DNA of 26,775 nt from DASUZD01 sp036377055. GTDB taxonomy: Bacteria; Actinomycetota; Thermoleophilia; Gaiellales; Gaiellaceae. Shown here one piece after another: positions 5,767 through 14,220 of the stretch. The stretch is taken from NCBI GenBank assembly GCA_036377055.1, contig DASUZD010000200.1, positions 1 through 26,775 of the forward strand. The letters run 5' to 3'. Both the position numbers and the translations under genes were made by a program. Every line of letters starts with the position of its first letter. Position 1 is the stretch's first letter. The notes beneath the pieces were generated by a model, which saw only the letters and a program-made list of their open reading frames with translations, was not told the DNA's origin and did not search any database.

Positions 5767-8700
5767 TCACATTCGCATTGCACGCGGCTGTTCTTCCGCG
5801 ACCTCGACTAACCGGCATAACGCGTTCGCGAGGCGCATCTGCTCGACTGTTCGGCACTCGATCTCGAGCAGGCGCGGGGTCGCGACGAGGTACGCAAGGC
5901 ACTTCGCGCGCGAGATCGCGACGTTCAGGCGGTTCCGTGAGAAGAGGAACTCCATCCCGCGCGGGATCTCCTCGCCGCTCGAGCTCGCCATCGAGAAGAA
6001 GACGACCGGCGCCTCCTGCCCCTGGAACTTGTCCACGGTCCCGATGCGGATGCGCGTGTCCGTGATCTGCTGACGCAGGCACCGGACGTGCGCGTTGTAT
6101 GGCGCGACGATCACCACGTCGCGCGGCTCGAGCGTCCGCTCCTCATCGCCGTCGACGTAGCGCGAGCCGAGCAGGCCCGCGATCTCCGCGGCAACGGCCC
6201 CAGCCTCCTCCGGCGACGACCGCCGATGACCAGAATGCTCAACCACCAGGAATCGGATCCCGTGGCCGGCGTCGAGCCATCGCTCGAGCGCGCGCGGCGC
6301 TGGTTGCAGCCGGCCCTCGTAGAACGTGCCCGAGATGTAGTCGTTCACCTCCGGCCGTAGCCGCCACGTCTCCGCAAGGAACAGGCCCATGTCCGGCCTC
6401 AGCGTCTCATCGTCGGCGAGCAGATGCGAAAGCACCGACGCGTTCGCGCCCGGCGGATGCGTTCCCTGGGAGACCTGCGCGAGCTGGTTCGGATCGCCCA
6501 GCAGGACGAGGTTCTGCGCCGCCGTTCCCACTGCAAGCGCGTCGGCGAGCGAGACCTGCCCGCCCTCGTCCACGAACAGCACGTCGACCGCGTCGTCGAG
6601 CTTCTCGTCGGCGAAGAGCCACGACGTCCCGGCGAGGAGCTGAAGGGCCGGATCAAGGAGCTCCTCGTTCCGGGAGCGGTTGTCGATGAACCGGCCGCCC
6701 TCGAACGCGTCCTCCGGATCGCTGAACTTCTTCCGGCCCTTGAAGGCGTATCGTTGCTCGGCCGCAGCCCGCTCGACCTGCGCAAGAAAGTTATTGATCG
6801 CCTTGTGCGAGAGTGAGGCGACGCCCACGCGCTTGCCAGCGCGTATCAGCGCGACGGCCATGTCCGCCCCGGTATGCGTCTTCCCCGAACCGGGCGGGCC
6901 CTGGACGAAGAGGTAGCTCCGATCGAGACTCAGCGCAGCCTCGATCGGGCTGTCGTCGAGACGTACGCGAGGCGGCCGCCGCTCGAGCACGTCGCGCAGC
7001 GCCGGCCACCGCGGCGAGCCCGCGAGGTAGTCCTCGGCGAAGCGCTTGACCGCGTCGCGCTGCTCGTAGTCGCCGAGCGGCTGAGGTGGGATGAGCGCGC
7101 GCGGAAGCGGCTCGGCCGCCCGGTTCTTCGCGCGCCGAAGCGTGATCAGACCGCGCTCGTCGTCGATGCGGACGCCGTAGCTCTTCTCGGTCGCGGGGTC
7201 GACGCCCTCGCGCCCGATCTTGTGCTCCTGGGGCGGGAAGCGAAGCGTGTAGACGAGCGACCGCCTGTCGAGCTCCGGGTCCCCGACGAGCTCGATCCCT
7301 CCGATCGTGTCGCCGTCCTCGATCAGCTCCTCCTCGTCGAGAGAGCGATGGTGGAAGTACTCCCACCATTGCGGCTTCTCCTCGCGGCGGTGATACTCGA
7401 GCGGGTTTGCAAGGAGGTCGTGGCCGTGCGCGAGGAGCCGCGCCTTCAGCGCTTCGAGGTCCGCGCGGCGCTCCTGCGTCTCCTCTTTCTGCTCGCGCTG
7501 CTCGGGTGGCGGCCGCCACTCGAGGTCCGATGGCCGCATGCCGAGAAGCCAGCGATGGAGCTCGTACAGCGAGCGGCAGTCCTCCTCGTTGTATCGCTCG
7601 ATTGTTTCGAGGATCGAGTCGTCCGCCGTCTCGAGCCAGGTCTCGAAGCCGACGGCCGCGCCGCCCCCTCCCTTAACGGCCGCGGCGCGCTCGAACGCAT
7701 ACACCTCCTCGATGTCCTTGATCGAGTAGCTCGGCACCGAGGCGCGCACCGCCTGGCGCGTGACGCGGAAAAGGTCGACGAGCACCTCTCCGCGGAGGAG
7801 GTCGTCGAGAGCGTCCTCGCGGGTGCCGAACGCGCCCATCAAGCGGCTGAGCGCGGTGCGTTCGTACGGCGCGTAGTGGTACACGTGCATCCCCGGGAAG
7901 CGCCGGCGCCGCTCGGTTAGGAAGTCCAGCAGGCGCTCGAACCCGCGACGCTCCTCCTCACGGTCGCGCGCCCAGATGCACTCGTAGCGTGGTTCGCCGC
8001 CGTCGAGGTGGACCCACCCGAAGAGGAACTCGAGCCCGCGCTCAGCGGCGAACCACGGGTCGCCCTCGACGTCGAGCCACACGTCACCGTCGTCCGGCTT
8101 CGGGAGGAGGCCGAAACCGCGCTCCGGCTCGAGCGGAAGCTCCGCCACGCGGTGCTGACCGGTGCGGCGACGATGGAGCTGGAGCTCGGCCTGATGGCGG
8201 ATGGTGGCGAGCGTGGCCGCGCGGATACCCGGCACCGCGGTGCCCGGCGGAAGCTCCCCGAGCCGCTCGAGGGTGGCGATCCCGGCGGCCGTGAGGGCAG
8301 CGACGTGCCTGCGCGCGATGCTCGCGACGAGCGTGAGGTGGTCGTCCCGCTCCCACTGCTCACTGCAGAGGCCGAGGAAGTCACAGAGCGAGCAGTGCTC
8401 GACGGGGTACGGGTACGTCTCGCGCGGGTGCTCGATCGCGTCGAGAAACCGCTGCCGGACGCGCCGATAATAGGCGTCAAAGTCGCCCGGCCGGTACGTC
8501 TCGCGCGCGCCGAGCCCGGTGACGACGTGCATCGCCCCCGGCTCGAAGCCCTGGATCCGCGCAACCTCCTGCGTGTAGGAGCAGAGCTGGAGGATGTGAG
8601 TCGGCCGAGCGTGCCGGGCAAGCTTGATGTCGACGACCTCGCACGAGCCGTCCGGCTGCCGCTCGACGAAGTCGGCGAACCCGCGCCAGTCCCCCGAGGA

Positions 8701-9012
8701 GAGACAGGCTTGGTAGACGACGTCGGCGCCGCCGCGGATCGCGTCTTCAGTCTCGCGGGCGGCGCGGTCCCAGTCGCGGTCGTCGAAGCCGATGGTGACG
8801 ACGTCCCGCGTATCCGCGCGGAGGTGCTGGAGGTACCGCTCCTCGTGCTCGCTGCCCTTGCGCCGGATCAGCTCGGCGTGCGGATCGTGCCGGTAGGGCT
8901 TCGGGATCTCGCTGCGCGCAACGCGGAGCTCGAGCGTGGTCAGGTGCGGGCAGGCGAGGAAGCCGCTCAGGTCCGACGGCGAGAAGCGGACTCGGCCCTC
9001 CCATACATGCAT
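5767..9012 (-). CDS. TM0106-type fusion: RecB-like nuclease, RNase H-like exonuclease, SF1 helicase
   Basis: A 1081-aa protein with three enzyme modules. Residues ~1-250 are a RecB/Cas4-like nuclease: an N-terminal FLACPH Cys, GFADFVE, EVVDIK (D128, K130) and a distal Cys cluster HCSLCDFLGLC that, with the first Cys, fits a 4Fe-4S site. Residues ~305-490 are an RNase H-fold 3'-5' exonuclease (DVE at ~314-316, HYAPYE, SIKDIEE, YNEEDC). From ~640 it is a superfamily 1 helicase of the UPF1/DNA2 type: Walker A GPPGSGKT at 705-712, FVDEGGQ, GDPNQLAQV, GTVDKFQGQE and NRLNVAISRAK near 1026. Function is unproven; DNA repair or defence is plausible. The ATG at 9012 is preferred over a longer form starting at 9066. 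It lies next to the restriction-modification cassette. Confidence 0.9.
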   Translation of the reverse strand: MHVWEGRVRFSPSDLSGFLACPHLTTLELRVARSEIPKPYRHDPHAELIRRKGSEHEERYLQHLRADTRDVVTIGFDDRDWDRAARETEDAIRGGADVVYQACLSSGDWRGFADFVERQPDGSCEVVDIKLARHARPTHILQLCSYTQEVARIQGFEPGAMHVVTGLGARETYRPGDFDAYYRRVRQRFLDAIEHPRETYPYPVEHCSLCDFLGLCSEQWERDDHLTLVASIARRHVAALTAAGIATLERLGELPPGTAVPGIRAATLATIRHQAELQLHRRRTGQHRVAELPLEPERGFGLLPKPDDGDVWLDVEGDPWFAAERGLEFLFGWVHLDGGEPRYECIWARDREEERRGFERLLDFLTERRRRFPGMHVYHYAPYERTALSRLMGAFGTREDALDDLLRGEVLVDLFRVTRQAVRASVPSYSIKDIEEVYAFERAAAVKGGGGAAVGFETWLETADDSILETIERYNEEDCRSLYELHRWLLGMRPSDLEWRPPPEQREQKEETQERRADLEALKARLLAHGHDLLANPLEYHRREEKPQWWEYFHHRSLDEEELIEDGDTIGGIELVGDPELDRRSLVYTLRFPPQEHKIGREGVDPATEKSYGVRIDDERGLITLRRAKNRAAEPLPRALIPPQPLGDYEQRDAVKRFAEDYLAGSPRWPALRDVLERRPPRVRLDDSPIEAALSLDRSYLFVQGPPGSGKTHTGADMAVALIRAGKRVGVASLSHKAINNFLAQVERAAAEQRYAFKGRKKFSDPEDAFEGGRFIDNRSRNEELLDPALQLLAGTSWLFADEKLDDAVDVLFVDEGGQVSLADALAVGTAAQNLVLLGDPNQLAQVSQGTHPPGANASVLSHLLADDETLRPDMGLFLAETWRLRPEVNDYISGTFYEGRLQPAPRALERWLDAGHGIRFLVVEHSGHRRSSPEEAGAVAAEIAGLLGSRYVDGDEERTLEPRDVVIVAPYNAHVRCLRQQITDTRIRIGTVDKFQGQEAPVVFFSMASSSGEEIPRGMEFLFSRNRLNVAISRAKCLAYLVATPRLLEIECRTVEQMRLANALCRLVEVAEEQPRAMRM

Positions 9013-9110
9013 CAGAGAGGATTGTCTCTTGTGCGTCAGGCCATCGTCGCCGGCGGCCAGGACCACAAAGACGCCTGGCGCGCCGAGGTTGCTTCCGCTC
9101 CACTCATGGT

Positions 9111-9413
9111 ATGCAGCCGATCCAGAACTCGGCGCTACTCGGCGCAGTCGCTGAGGCGTTGTATGAAAAGCTTGCCAACGCTCCAGAGCTCGCGCTTACA
9201 GGCGATCTCCGAGCCAGGGTGCGCGCCTGGATTGACGAGCAGGAGTGCCAAGGCGGAGAACTTTGGGAAACGGAATTGGGCCCGCTCCTCGACCGGCTCT
9301 CGCTTAGAGTCTTGGCAGACCTGGGCCGGCGTGGCGATCGCCAGCCCCACGCGCCCGGGCGGACGGGCCTTCAGACCCGCGGTCACCGGAGACCGCCTGC
9401 AAGGCTTGAATAA
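9111..9413 (+). CDS. Possible hypothetical protein beside the vsr end (low confidence)
   Basis: A 100-aa frame in the gap between the divergent helicase-nuclease gene and the 3' end of vsr. The first ~65 residues look protein-like and helical (ALLGAVAEALYEKLANAPE, RVRAWIDEQE, ELWETELGPLLDRL). The last ~35 are Arg/Gly/Pro-rich and overlap vsr by 110 bases on the other strand, which suggests that the original end was lost when the cassette arrived. There is no visible ribosome binding site before the ATG at 9111. I do not recognise a family. The remaining 9013-9110 bases show nothing else. Confidence 0.3.
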   Translation: MQPIQNSALLGAVAEALYEKLANAPELALTGDLRARVRAWIDEQECQGGELWETELGPLLDRLSLRVLADLGRRGDRQPHAPGRTGLQTRGHRRPPARLE

Positions 9414-9798
9414 CTCGGCGCGCCGCAGCGTCTGGATCAGCGTCGACATCGTCATCCCACACGCGGAGCACCCGCCATCCTCGCGAGGCGAGTTCATCAT
9501 CGACTCGGCGATCCCGGGCCTGATTCCGGGCGATCTTCTTATCCCAATATTCGCCTGACCTTCCGGGCCAGTAGCGATCCGGACGGCCGTGCCAGAACCC
9601 TCCGTCCACGAAGACGGCGACACGCGCCTTTCCAAATGCCAGGTCAGGAGACCCCGGTAGATCACGCCGGTGGCAACGCCATCCACGGATCCCTGCGCTA
9701 TGAAGCGCTCGACGCAGGGCGAGCTCGGGCCTAGTGTCGCGTCCCTTCACTGCCGCCATAACGCGACTGCGTGTCTCCCGTGGGTACGTGTCTGGCAT
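9304..9798 (-). CDS. vsr: Very short patch repair (Vsr-like) endonuclease
   Basis: The 164-aa product has the Vsr layout: MPDTYPRETRSRVMAAVKG, then DTRPELALRRAL, GSPDLAF (D52, the metal-binding Asp), VAVFVDGGFWHG (H70), the downstream YWDKKIARNQARDRR and GWRVLRVWDDDV. Vsr nicks beside T:G mismatches created by deamination of 5-methylcytosine, so it protects DNA carrying the adjacent C5 methyltransferase. The Cys ligands of the structural zinc in E. coli Vsr are missing (Gly67, Asp74, and Asp instead of Cys after the VW), as in a common variant subgroup. The ATG is 2 bases past the endonuclease stop, so the genes are co-transcribed. The last ~30 residues are low-complexity and may be read-through past an older end. 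Confidence 0.9.
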   Translation of the reverse strand: MPDTYPRETRSRVMAAVKGRDTRPELALRRALHSAGIRGWRCHRRDLPGSPDLAFGKARVAVFVDGGFWHGRPDRYWPGRSGEYWDKKIARNQARDRRVDDELASRGWRVLRVWDDDVDADPDAAARRVIQALQAVSGDRGSEGPSARARGAGDRHAGPGLPRL

Positions 9799-9800
9799 AT

Positions 9801-10661
9801 CTACTCGCGCCGTACTGACTTCCAGTTGCCCGCGACTTGCCGCTCCTCGCCGTCCGGCCAGCACCGAGACGTGACAACCACGCGCAATTGCGTCCCGCGC
9901 GACGTTCCACGAACACGGGCCGATGCGTCATAGACGTAGGCGGGGCGGGCAGCTACGGGTACACCGAATAGTCCGAGAAGCGCGTCAGCGAAAGTACAAG
10001 TTGAGACGGTGTGTAACGGCGGATTCTGGTTTGTCCGGACGTTCGGTAGCGTCCGCGGGAACAGGTAGATCGAAGGCGGGGGAAGCCAATCGGTCGTACC
10101 GGTCTGGCTCGGCGTAGTCGTGAGCTTGCGGCGCAGACCGACGACGCCATAACCCTTTGGACACCGCCGTTGGTCGGTACCGCAGCGAGAATCATAGAAG
10201 ACCAGGGCGTCGACGAGCTGACGCTCGGCGACTTCCTTGGGGAGGAGGCGCGTCGCGACGCCCGACCACGTCCCCTCTCCGGGCTGGTTGACGAGCGACT
10301 CGGGGCAAAGGCACCAGACGATGAACTCGTCAGCCCAACCGGGGCGGTCCCAGATCGTTGTGTTGTTTCCGTCTGGGCACCCCTTTGCCTCGATACACAC
10401 CGACGTGCCATCGGCAAGGTCGACGCGATAGTCCTGCCTATTCTCCGTTCCCACAAAGCTCCAGGCGCTCCATGCCTTGCCGACGCCGTGCTCAAGCAGA
10501 CCCTCGAGAAATCTTCTCTTCTTTGATGTCGTCGCCGCAAAGGTCCCGCGTAGACTCTCGACCGCGGCGCGGAGCAGCACATCCCAGTCCGACGCGTTGA
10601 TTCCCTCCCTCGCGAGCAGATCCGGGACGCGCTGGGGTAACTCGCGGAGCATCGCCTTCAC
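9801..10661 (-). CDS. Putative type II restriction endonuclease
   Basis: About 286 aa between the C5 methyltransferase and vsr. A PD-(D/E)xK-like core is visible as DYRVDLADGT followed by VCIEAKG (Asp77 or Asp81, Glu91, Lys93). A Trp-rich stretch follows (IWDRPGWADEFIVWCLCPES). The helical N-terminus (MLRELPQRVPDLL, DWDVLLRAAVESL) is typical of such enzymes. It should cut DNA at the sequence protected by the neighbouring methylase; the site cannot be read from sequence. The start is uncertain: GTG 10661 is chosen, with ATG 10652 or GTG 10730 possible; the frame stays open to 10778, inside the methylase gene. Codon use is less G/C-biased than in core genes, consistent with transfer. The assignment rests on context plus motif. 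Confidence 0.68.
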   Translation of the reverse strand: MKAMLRELPQRVPDLLAREGINASDWDVLLRAAVESLRGTFAATTSKKRRFLEGLLEHGVGKAWSAWSFVGTENRQDYRVDLADGTSVCIEAKGCPDGNNTTIWDRPGWADEFIVWCLCPESLVNQPGEGTWSGVATRLLPKEVAERQLVDALVFYDSRCGTDQRRCPKGYGVVGLRRKLTTTPSQTGTTDWLPPPSIYLFPRTLPNVRTNQNPPLHTVSTCTFADALLGLFGVPVAARPAYVYDASARVRGTSRGTQLRVVVTSRCWPDGEERQVAGNWKSVRRE

Positions 10662-10710
10662 GTTCTCAACCTGAAGTGGGCTGTGGCGGCAGGGAAGTGT
10701 GTCTGCTCGG

Positions 10711-11865
10711 CTAGACGACTGCTGCGTCACGTGCGGCAGTTTCGCACGCACTCGTTCGGCCGAGCCGAGGGAGCACACAGATCTGTGTGATCCACTCCAC
10801 CACGGGTACGCAAACGGCGTCGCCCAAGCCGAAGAGAGCCTGGTTCGCGGTGACGCCGTCGAGGCGAAAGTCGGGAACTCCTTGCAGCCGCGCGTACTCG
10901 CGCGGCGTCATCCAGCGTATGTTGATCTCGCCGAGGCCGGCGGCGACAATGGCCTGCTTGGAGGAGCCACCGCGCGCAGTACGCAGACAGCCCGCGATCT
11001 CGTCAGCACGGATTTCCCAGACGGCCCGGCCGCCACGCGTCCGCCGGTACGCCGTAGCGCAGGTCTGTCTTTCCGAAAGACGTAAGCGGGCAAGTCGCTG
11101 CGCCTGAACCTCCGAGAGCGACGCGACGAAGCGCGCGACGCGCTCGGGCTCCCACCAACGAGAGTCATCTCCGGGTAACCGCTCGATGACGTCGGCCAGC
11201 ACGCCGAGACGATGGGGCGGCAGCGGCAGTGCGCCAAGGTCGAAGCGTACGTCCGCGTTGCGTTCGATGAAGCGATGAAGCCATTCCGGCCGCAGCGCGG
11301 TTCTCTCGGAGCCCGCGGTAGACCCGACCGGACATTTCCCCCCGACGATGAACAGGCGCGGCCGCGACTGCGGTACAAACCACCGCGCGTTCGCGACGAA
11401 GAGGTCGCACGAGTAGCCGAGACCATTGAGTCGTTTGAGAGCGGCCCGAAGGTCATTCCCACCGTGCGAAGTCGCGAAGCTTGGAACGTTCTCCAGCAAT
11501 ATCACGGACGGCTTGCGCCGCTCCATCTCCGCGAGCACTCGCGCAAATTCCCAGAACATCCCCGACTCTTCTCCTGCGAGTCCTCGTCGATGGCCGGCCA
11601 GCGAAAGATCAACGCACGGGAAGGAGGCCGTTGCGATCTCGATGTCAGGGACATCATCGCCCGTTACTGTCCGAACATCGCCGAGAAGAAATTCATCGCT
11701 ACCAAAATTTCTGACATATAGAGTCTTCTTCGTCGCATCAATATCGTTCGCGAAGACAACTCGCACGCCGCCGCTTTCTAGCGCCCGCCGGACGAGACCG
11801 ATGCCAGCGAAGAACTCAGCCGCCCGCGGAACCGCCGGCGTACGCGTCTCAGGGGGTCCGATCAT
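10711..11865 (-). CDS. DNA (cytosine-5) methyltransferase
   Basis: A 384-aa C5 methylase with motifs in order: AEFFAGIG (I, residues 16-23), FPCVDLSLAG (IV, catalytic Cys84; PCV rather than the usual PCQ), ENVPSF (VI, Glu125), QSRPRLF (VIII), a variable target-recognition region, then RLQGVPDF and the C-terminal GDAVCVPVVEWI (IX-X). It methylates cytosine C5 in the cognate site and protects against the endonuclease encoded next. The ATG at 11865 sits shortly before motif I; a 22-residue longer form is less likely. Base composition drops strongly at 11701-11760 (24 G/C of 60), marking this gene as recently acquired. The 124 bases to the DUF4032 stop hold no recognisable element. Confidence 0.93.
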   Translation of the reverse strand: MIGPPETRTPAVPRAAEFFAGIGLVRRALESGGVRVVFANDIDATKKTLYVRNFGSDEFLLGDVRTVTGDDVPDIEIATASFPCVDLSLAGHRRGLAGEESGMFWEFARVLAEMERRKPSVILLENVPSFATSHGGNDLRAALKRLNGLGYSCDLFVANARWFVPQSRPRLFIVGGKCPVGSTAGSERTALRPEWLHRFIERNADVRFDLGALPLPPHRLGVLADVIERLPGDDSRWWEPERVARFVASLSEVQAQRLARLRLSERQTCATAYRRTRGGRAVWEIRADEIAGCLRTARGGSSKQAIVAAGLGEINIRWMTPREYARLQGVPDFRLDGVTANQALFGLGDAVCVPVVEWITQICVLPRLGRTSACETAARDAAVV

Positions 11866-11988
11866 CGACGAGCGCGACGATAGACGTGCGCCCGGATGAC
11901 GAGCTGTCTGACCCGGATCGCTCGTGGTCACCGCTGGAACAAGGCCGGTGGTTGAGCCAATGGTCCCGGGCTGTTACCGACACGAGAT

Positions 11989-13278
11989 CTATGGCTGAGC
12001 ATCATCGGCCCCTCCCTCGGCCTCGGGGACGGTCGGCGCGTAATCCTCCGCGAGCAGCGCCGCCTTCTCCTCAGGCGCAGCCCGCAGCACATCGTCTACG
12101 TACGACTTCGTCGCGGCCTTCATGCCCACGTCCTTGCCTTCCTTCTCGCTTAGGAACCAGCGGTGCTCCAGTAGCTCGTGGAAGAGCTCCGCGGCCTCGA
12201 GCTTGCCGCGCAGGTCCTGCGGGATTGACGCTACCGCCGGCTCGAAGACCTCGCTCAGCCAGCGGCCGGCCACCGCGGCCTCGGACACAGCCGGCTCCCC
12301 GCGCCGCTCCAGCCACTTGCCGTAGTTCGTGATGTCGTTCAGCAGCCGGCGTGCCTGGTTCTCCTGCGCGTTCAGGCCCGTCAGGTGGAGCAGCCGGCGA
12401 CGGTGGTGGCCGGGCTCGACGACCCGCGACTGCAACCTCAGCCGGTAGCCCTTGGGCGTTCGCACGACCTCGACCTCCTCCGCGTCGAAGCCGAGCTCGT
12501 TCAGCCGGCGCAGGCGCTCCTCCACTCGGTAGCTCTCTTCCGCGCCGAAGACCTCCTCGTCGGTCAGCTCGGCCCACAGGCGCTCGTACCGCCGCCGCAC
12601 CTCCTCGCCGAGCGCGAACGGGTCGTCCGGCTCCTCGCCGACCTCGGCCGCGAGGTCGTACAGCTCGCCGATCAGGTTCTCCTCGGCGATGTCGAGGTCG
12701 TGGCGGCGCTGGCCGTCGGAGAGGCGCTCGTGGAGCTCTCCCGTCTCGGCGTCCACCATGTACGCGGACAAAGCGCCCGCGTCCCGGCGGAACAGAAGGT
12801 TCGACAGCGAGCAGTCGCCCCAGAAGAAGCCGACGAGGTGGAGGCGGACGAGGGTCTGAACGAGCGCGTCGAGGAGCGAGTCGCGCGGCGCCGGGCGGAT
12901 CCGGCGCGCGAGCACGAGCCGGTACGGGAGCGAGAACTCGAGGTAGCGCGTGATCAGGACGGCCTCGAGCTCCTCGCCGCTCGGCGAGTGGCGGTCGGCG
13001 ACGACGCCGATCGGCTCGACGACCGGCATCTCCTCGTGCTGGAGCTCGGTCAGCAAGCGGTACTCGCGCCACGCGAGCCGCGGCGGCAGCTCCTTGAGCG
13101 CGAAGAACGACCCGCCGATCTCGACGAAGCGGACGACGTGCCTGTGGATTCCGCGCGCGACCTCGACGAGGCGCTCCGACTGCCACTCGGCGAGCGGCTC
13201 CTGCCACGGCAGCTCGATCAGGCCCGGGTTCGCGGTTCGAGAGACGAGGCGAAAGGTGGGGGTCTCGGGGGTCGTCAC
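11989..13278 (-). CDS. DUF4032 protein with a lipopolysaccharide-kinase-like fold
   Basis: The 429-aa protein has a kinase-like N-terminal half. FVEIGGSFFALKELPPRLAW provides a VAxK-like Lys, the catalytic loop reads FFWGDCSLSNLLFRRD (Asp155 and Asn160), and the metal-binding loop reads YMVDAETGEL (Asp176). The C-terminal half from about residue 280 (SRVVEPGHHRRRLLHLTGL) is the DUF4032 domain, found mainly in actinobacteria. The usual HxD is WGD here, as in related lipopolysaccharide-kinase-like proteins. Function is unknown; there is no signal or membrane segment. It starts at GTG and lies 43 bases downstream of the second SEC-C gene on the same strand, so they may share a transcript. Confidence 0.87.
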   Translation of the reverse strand: MTTPETPTFRLVSRTANPGLIELPWQEPLAEWQSERLVEVARGIHRHVVRFVEIGGSFFALKELPPRLAWREYRLLTELQHEEMPVVEPIGVVADRHSPSGEELEAVLITRYLEFSLPYRLVLARRIRPAPRDSLLDALVQTLVRLHLVGFFWGDCSLSNLLFRRDAGALSAYMVDAETGELHERLSDGQRRHDLDIAEENLIGELYDLAAEVGEEPDDPFALGEEVRRRYERLWAELTDEEVFGAEESYRVEERLRRLNELGFDAEEVEVVRTPKGYRLRLQSRVVEPGHHRRRLLHLTGLNAQENQARRLLNDITNYGKWLERRGEPAVSEAAVAGRWLSEVFEPAVASIPQDLRGKLEAAELFHELLEHRWFLSEKEGKDVGMKAATKSYVDDVLRAAPEEKAALLAEDYAPTVPEAEGGADDAQP

Positions 13279-13321
13279 GCCCGTAGCGAAGCACGCCGAC
13301 CGACGACGTGCGGCAAGTCGG

Positions 13322-14152
13322 CTAGCCAGCGAGCGGAAGGGCCGTATCGAACGCTGCCAGACGCCTCACGTACAGCACCAGCAGCGTCGAAGCGACCTCG
13401 TGGACGAACTCGGCGTCGCGCTCGACCTCGGCGGCCCCCTCGGCGAGAAGTCTGGACGTCCGTGGAAACCCGTCGATCGGAAGGCGTCGGCGGATGTGCC
13501 GCGCGAGCGCTCGCACCCGATCCTGGTGCACGCGAGTCGTCCAGGCAGAGGCGAGCTCGTCGAGAGCACGGAGCTCGTGCTCCGTCCTCGCCTCCGACCA
13601 ATCGAGGGCCTCCAGGACGCACGAGGCCTCCAGAACCGTCCAGACGTATTGGGGCGCGAGCAGGAACGGGAGCGCCGTTTCTGGGCAGCCCAGGATGTCG
13701 TCGGCGGTTTCGACAGCGGAGAGCATCCGCCGCGGCGGGATGCGGCGTTCGGCGATCGCCGCACGGACGGCCCCCTCGACGATGAGGCGCTTCGCAAGCT
13801 CGTGATCGCCGAGGTCTCTGACCAGGCCGGCCCACGGGTCTGGACACAACCTGGCGTAGCTCGCGACCAAGCGGCGCCGCTCACGGTCGCCGACCCGCGA
13901 TGCGAGACCTTCGACGAGCTCTTCCGGCGGCCCCTCGCCGTCGCCGAGGCCTGCGGCCGCGCGGTCGGCATGCGCTAGGAGACGGCGCCCTCTCGGCCGC
14001 AGGAAGGGAAAGAGAAGGGCGAGCTCACGTGCCTCCTCGAGCGCGGCCTCGCGGCGCGCGTACGCGTGGTCCTCGCTCCGCGTGGTCCCGTGGCAGAGCT
14101 TGAACTTCTTGCCGGAGCCGCACGGACACGGCGCGTTCCGGGGCACTGCCAT
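13322..14152 (-). CDS. SEC-C motif protein, paralogue of the 4374-5156 gene
   Basis: The 276-aa protein begins MAVPRNAPCPCGSGKKFKLCHG, a textbook SEC-C zinc motif (C9, C11, C20, H21). The remaining helical domain aligns by eye with the other SEC-C protein: GAVRAAIAERRIPP, LAPQYVWTVLEA, and LPIDGFPRTSRLLAEGAAEV near the C-terminus. Unlike that copy it has no toxin-antitoxin genes attached; it precedes the DUF4032 gene. It is divergent from the methyltransferase gene, with 68 bases between the starts. No function is known for this architecture; zinc binding is family knowledge. Confidence 0.86.
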   Translation of the reverse strand: MAVPRNAPCPCGSGKKFKLCHGTTRSEDHAYARREAALEEARELALLFPFLRPRGRRLLAHADRAAAGLGDGEGPPEELVEGLASRVGDRERRRLVASYARLCPDPWAGLVRDLGDHELAKRLIVEGAVRAAIAERRIPPRRMLSAVETADDILGCPETALPFLLAPQYVWTVLEASCVLEALDWSEARTEHELRALDELASAWTTRVHQDRVRALARHIRRRLPIDGFPRTSRLLAEGAAEVERDAEFVHEVASTLLVLYVRRLAAFDTALPLAG

Positions 14153-14220
14153 CAGATGACGATAGGGCGACGTGCGGACGTCCCCCGTAACGTCTCCCGC
14201 GCCGGACGCAACTAGATCTC

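Noticed and set aside
8008..9558. Long plus-strand open frame opposite the helicase-nuclease gene
   Set aside because: High GC suppresses stops in antisense frames; the product is Arg/Val/Leu-rich without motifs, while the minus strand carries complete enzyme motifs.
9135..9686. 183-codon minus-strand frame overlapping vsr
   Set aside because: It overlaps vsr in another frame on the same strand, and vsr carries all the recognisable motifs.
12385..13785. 466-codon plus-strand open frame
   Set aside because: Antisense to the DUF4032 and second SEC-C genes, both of which have clear motifs.
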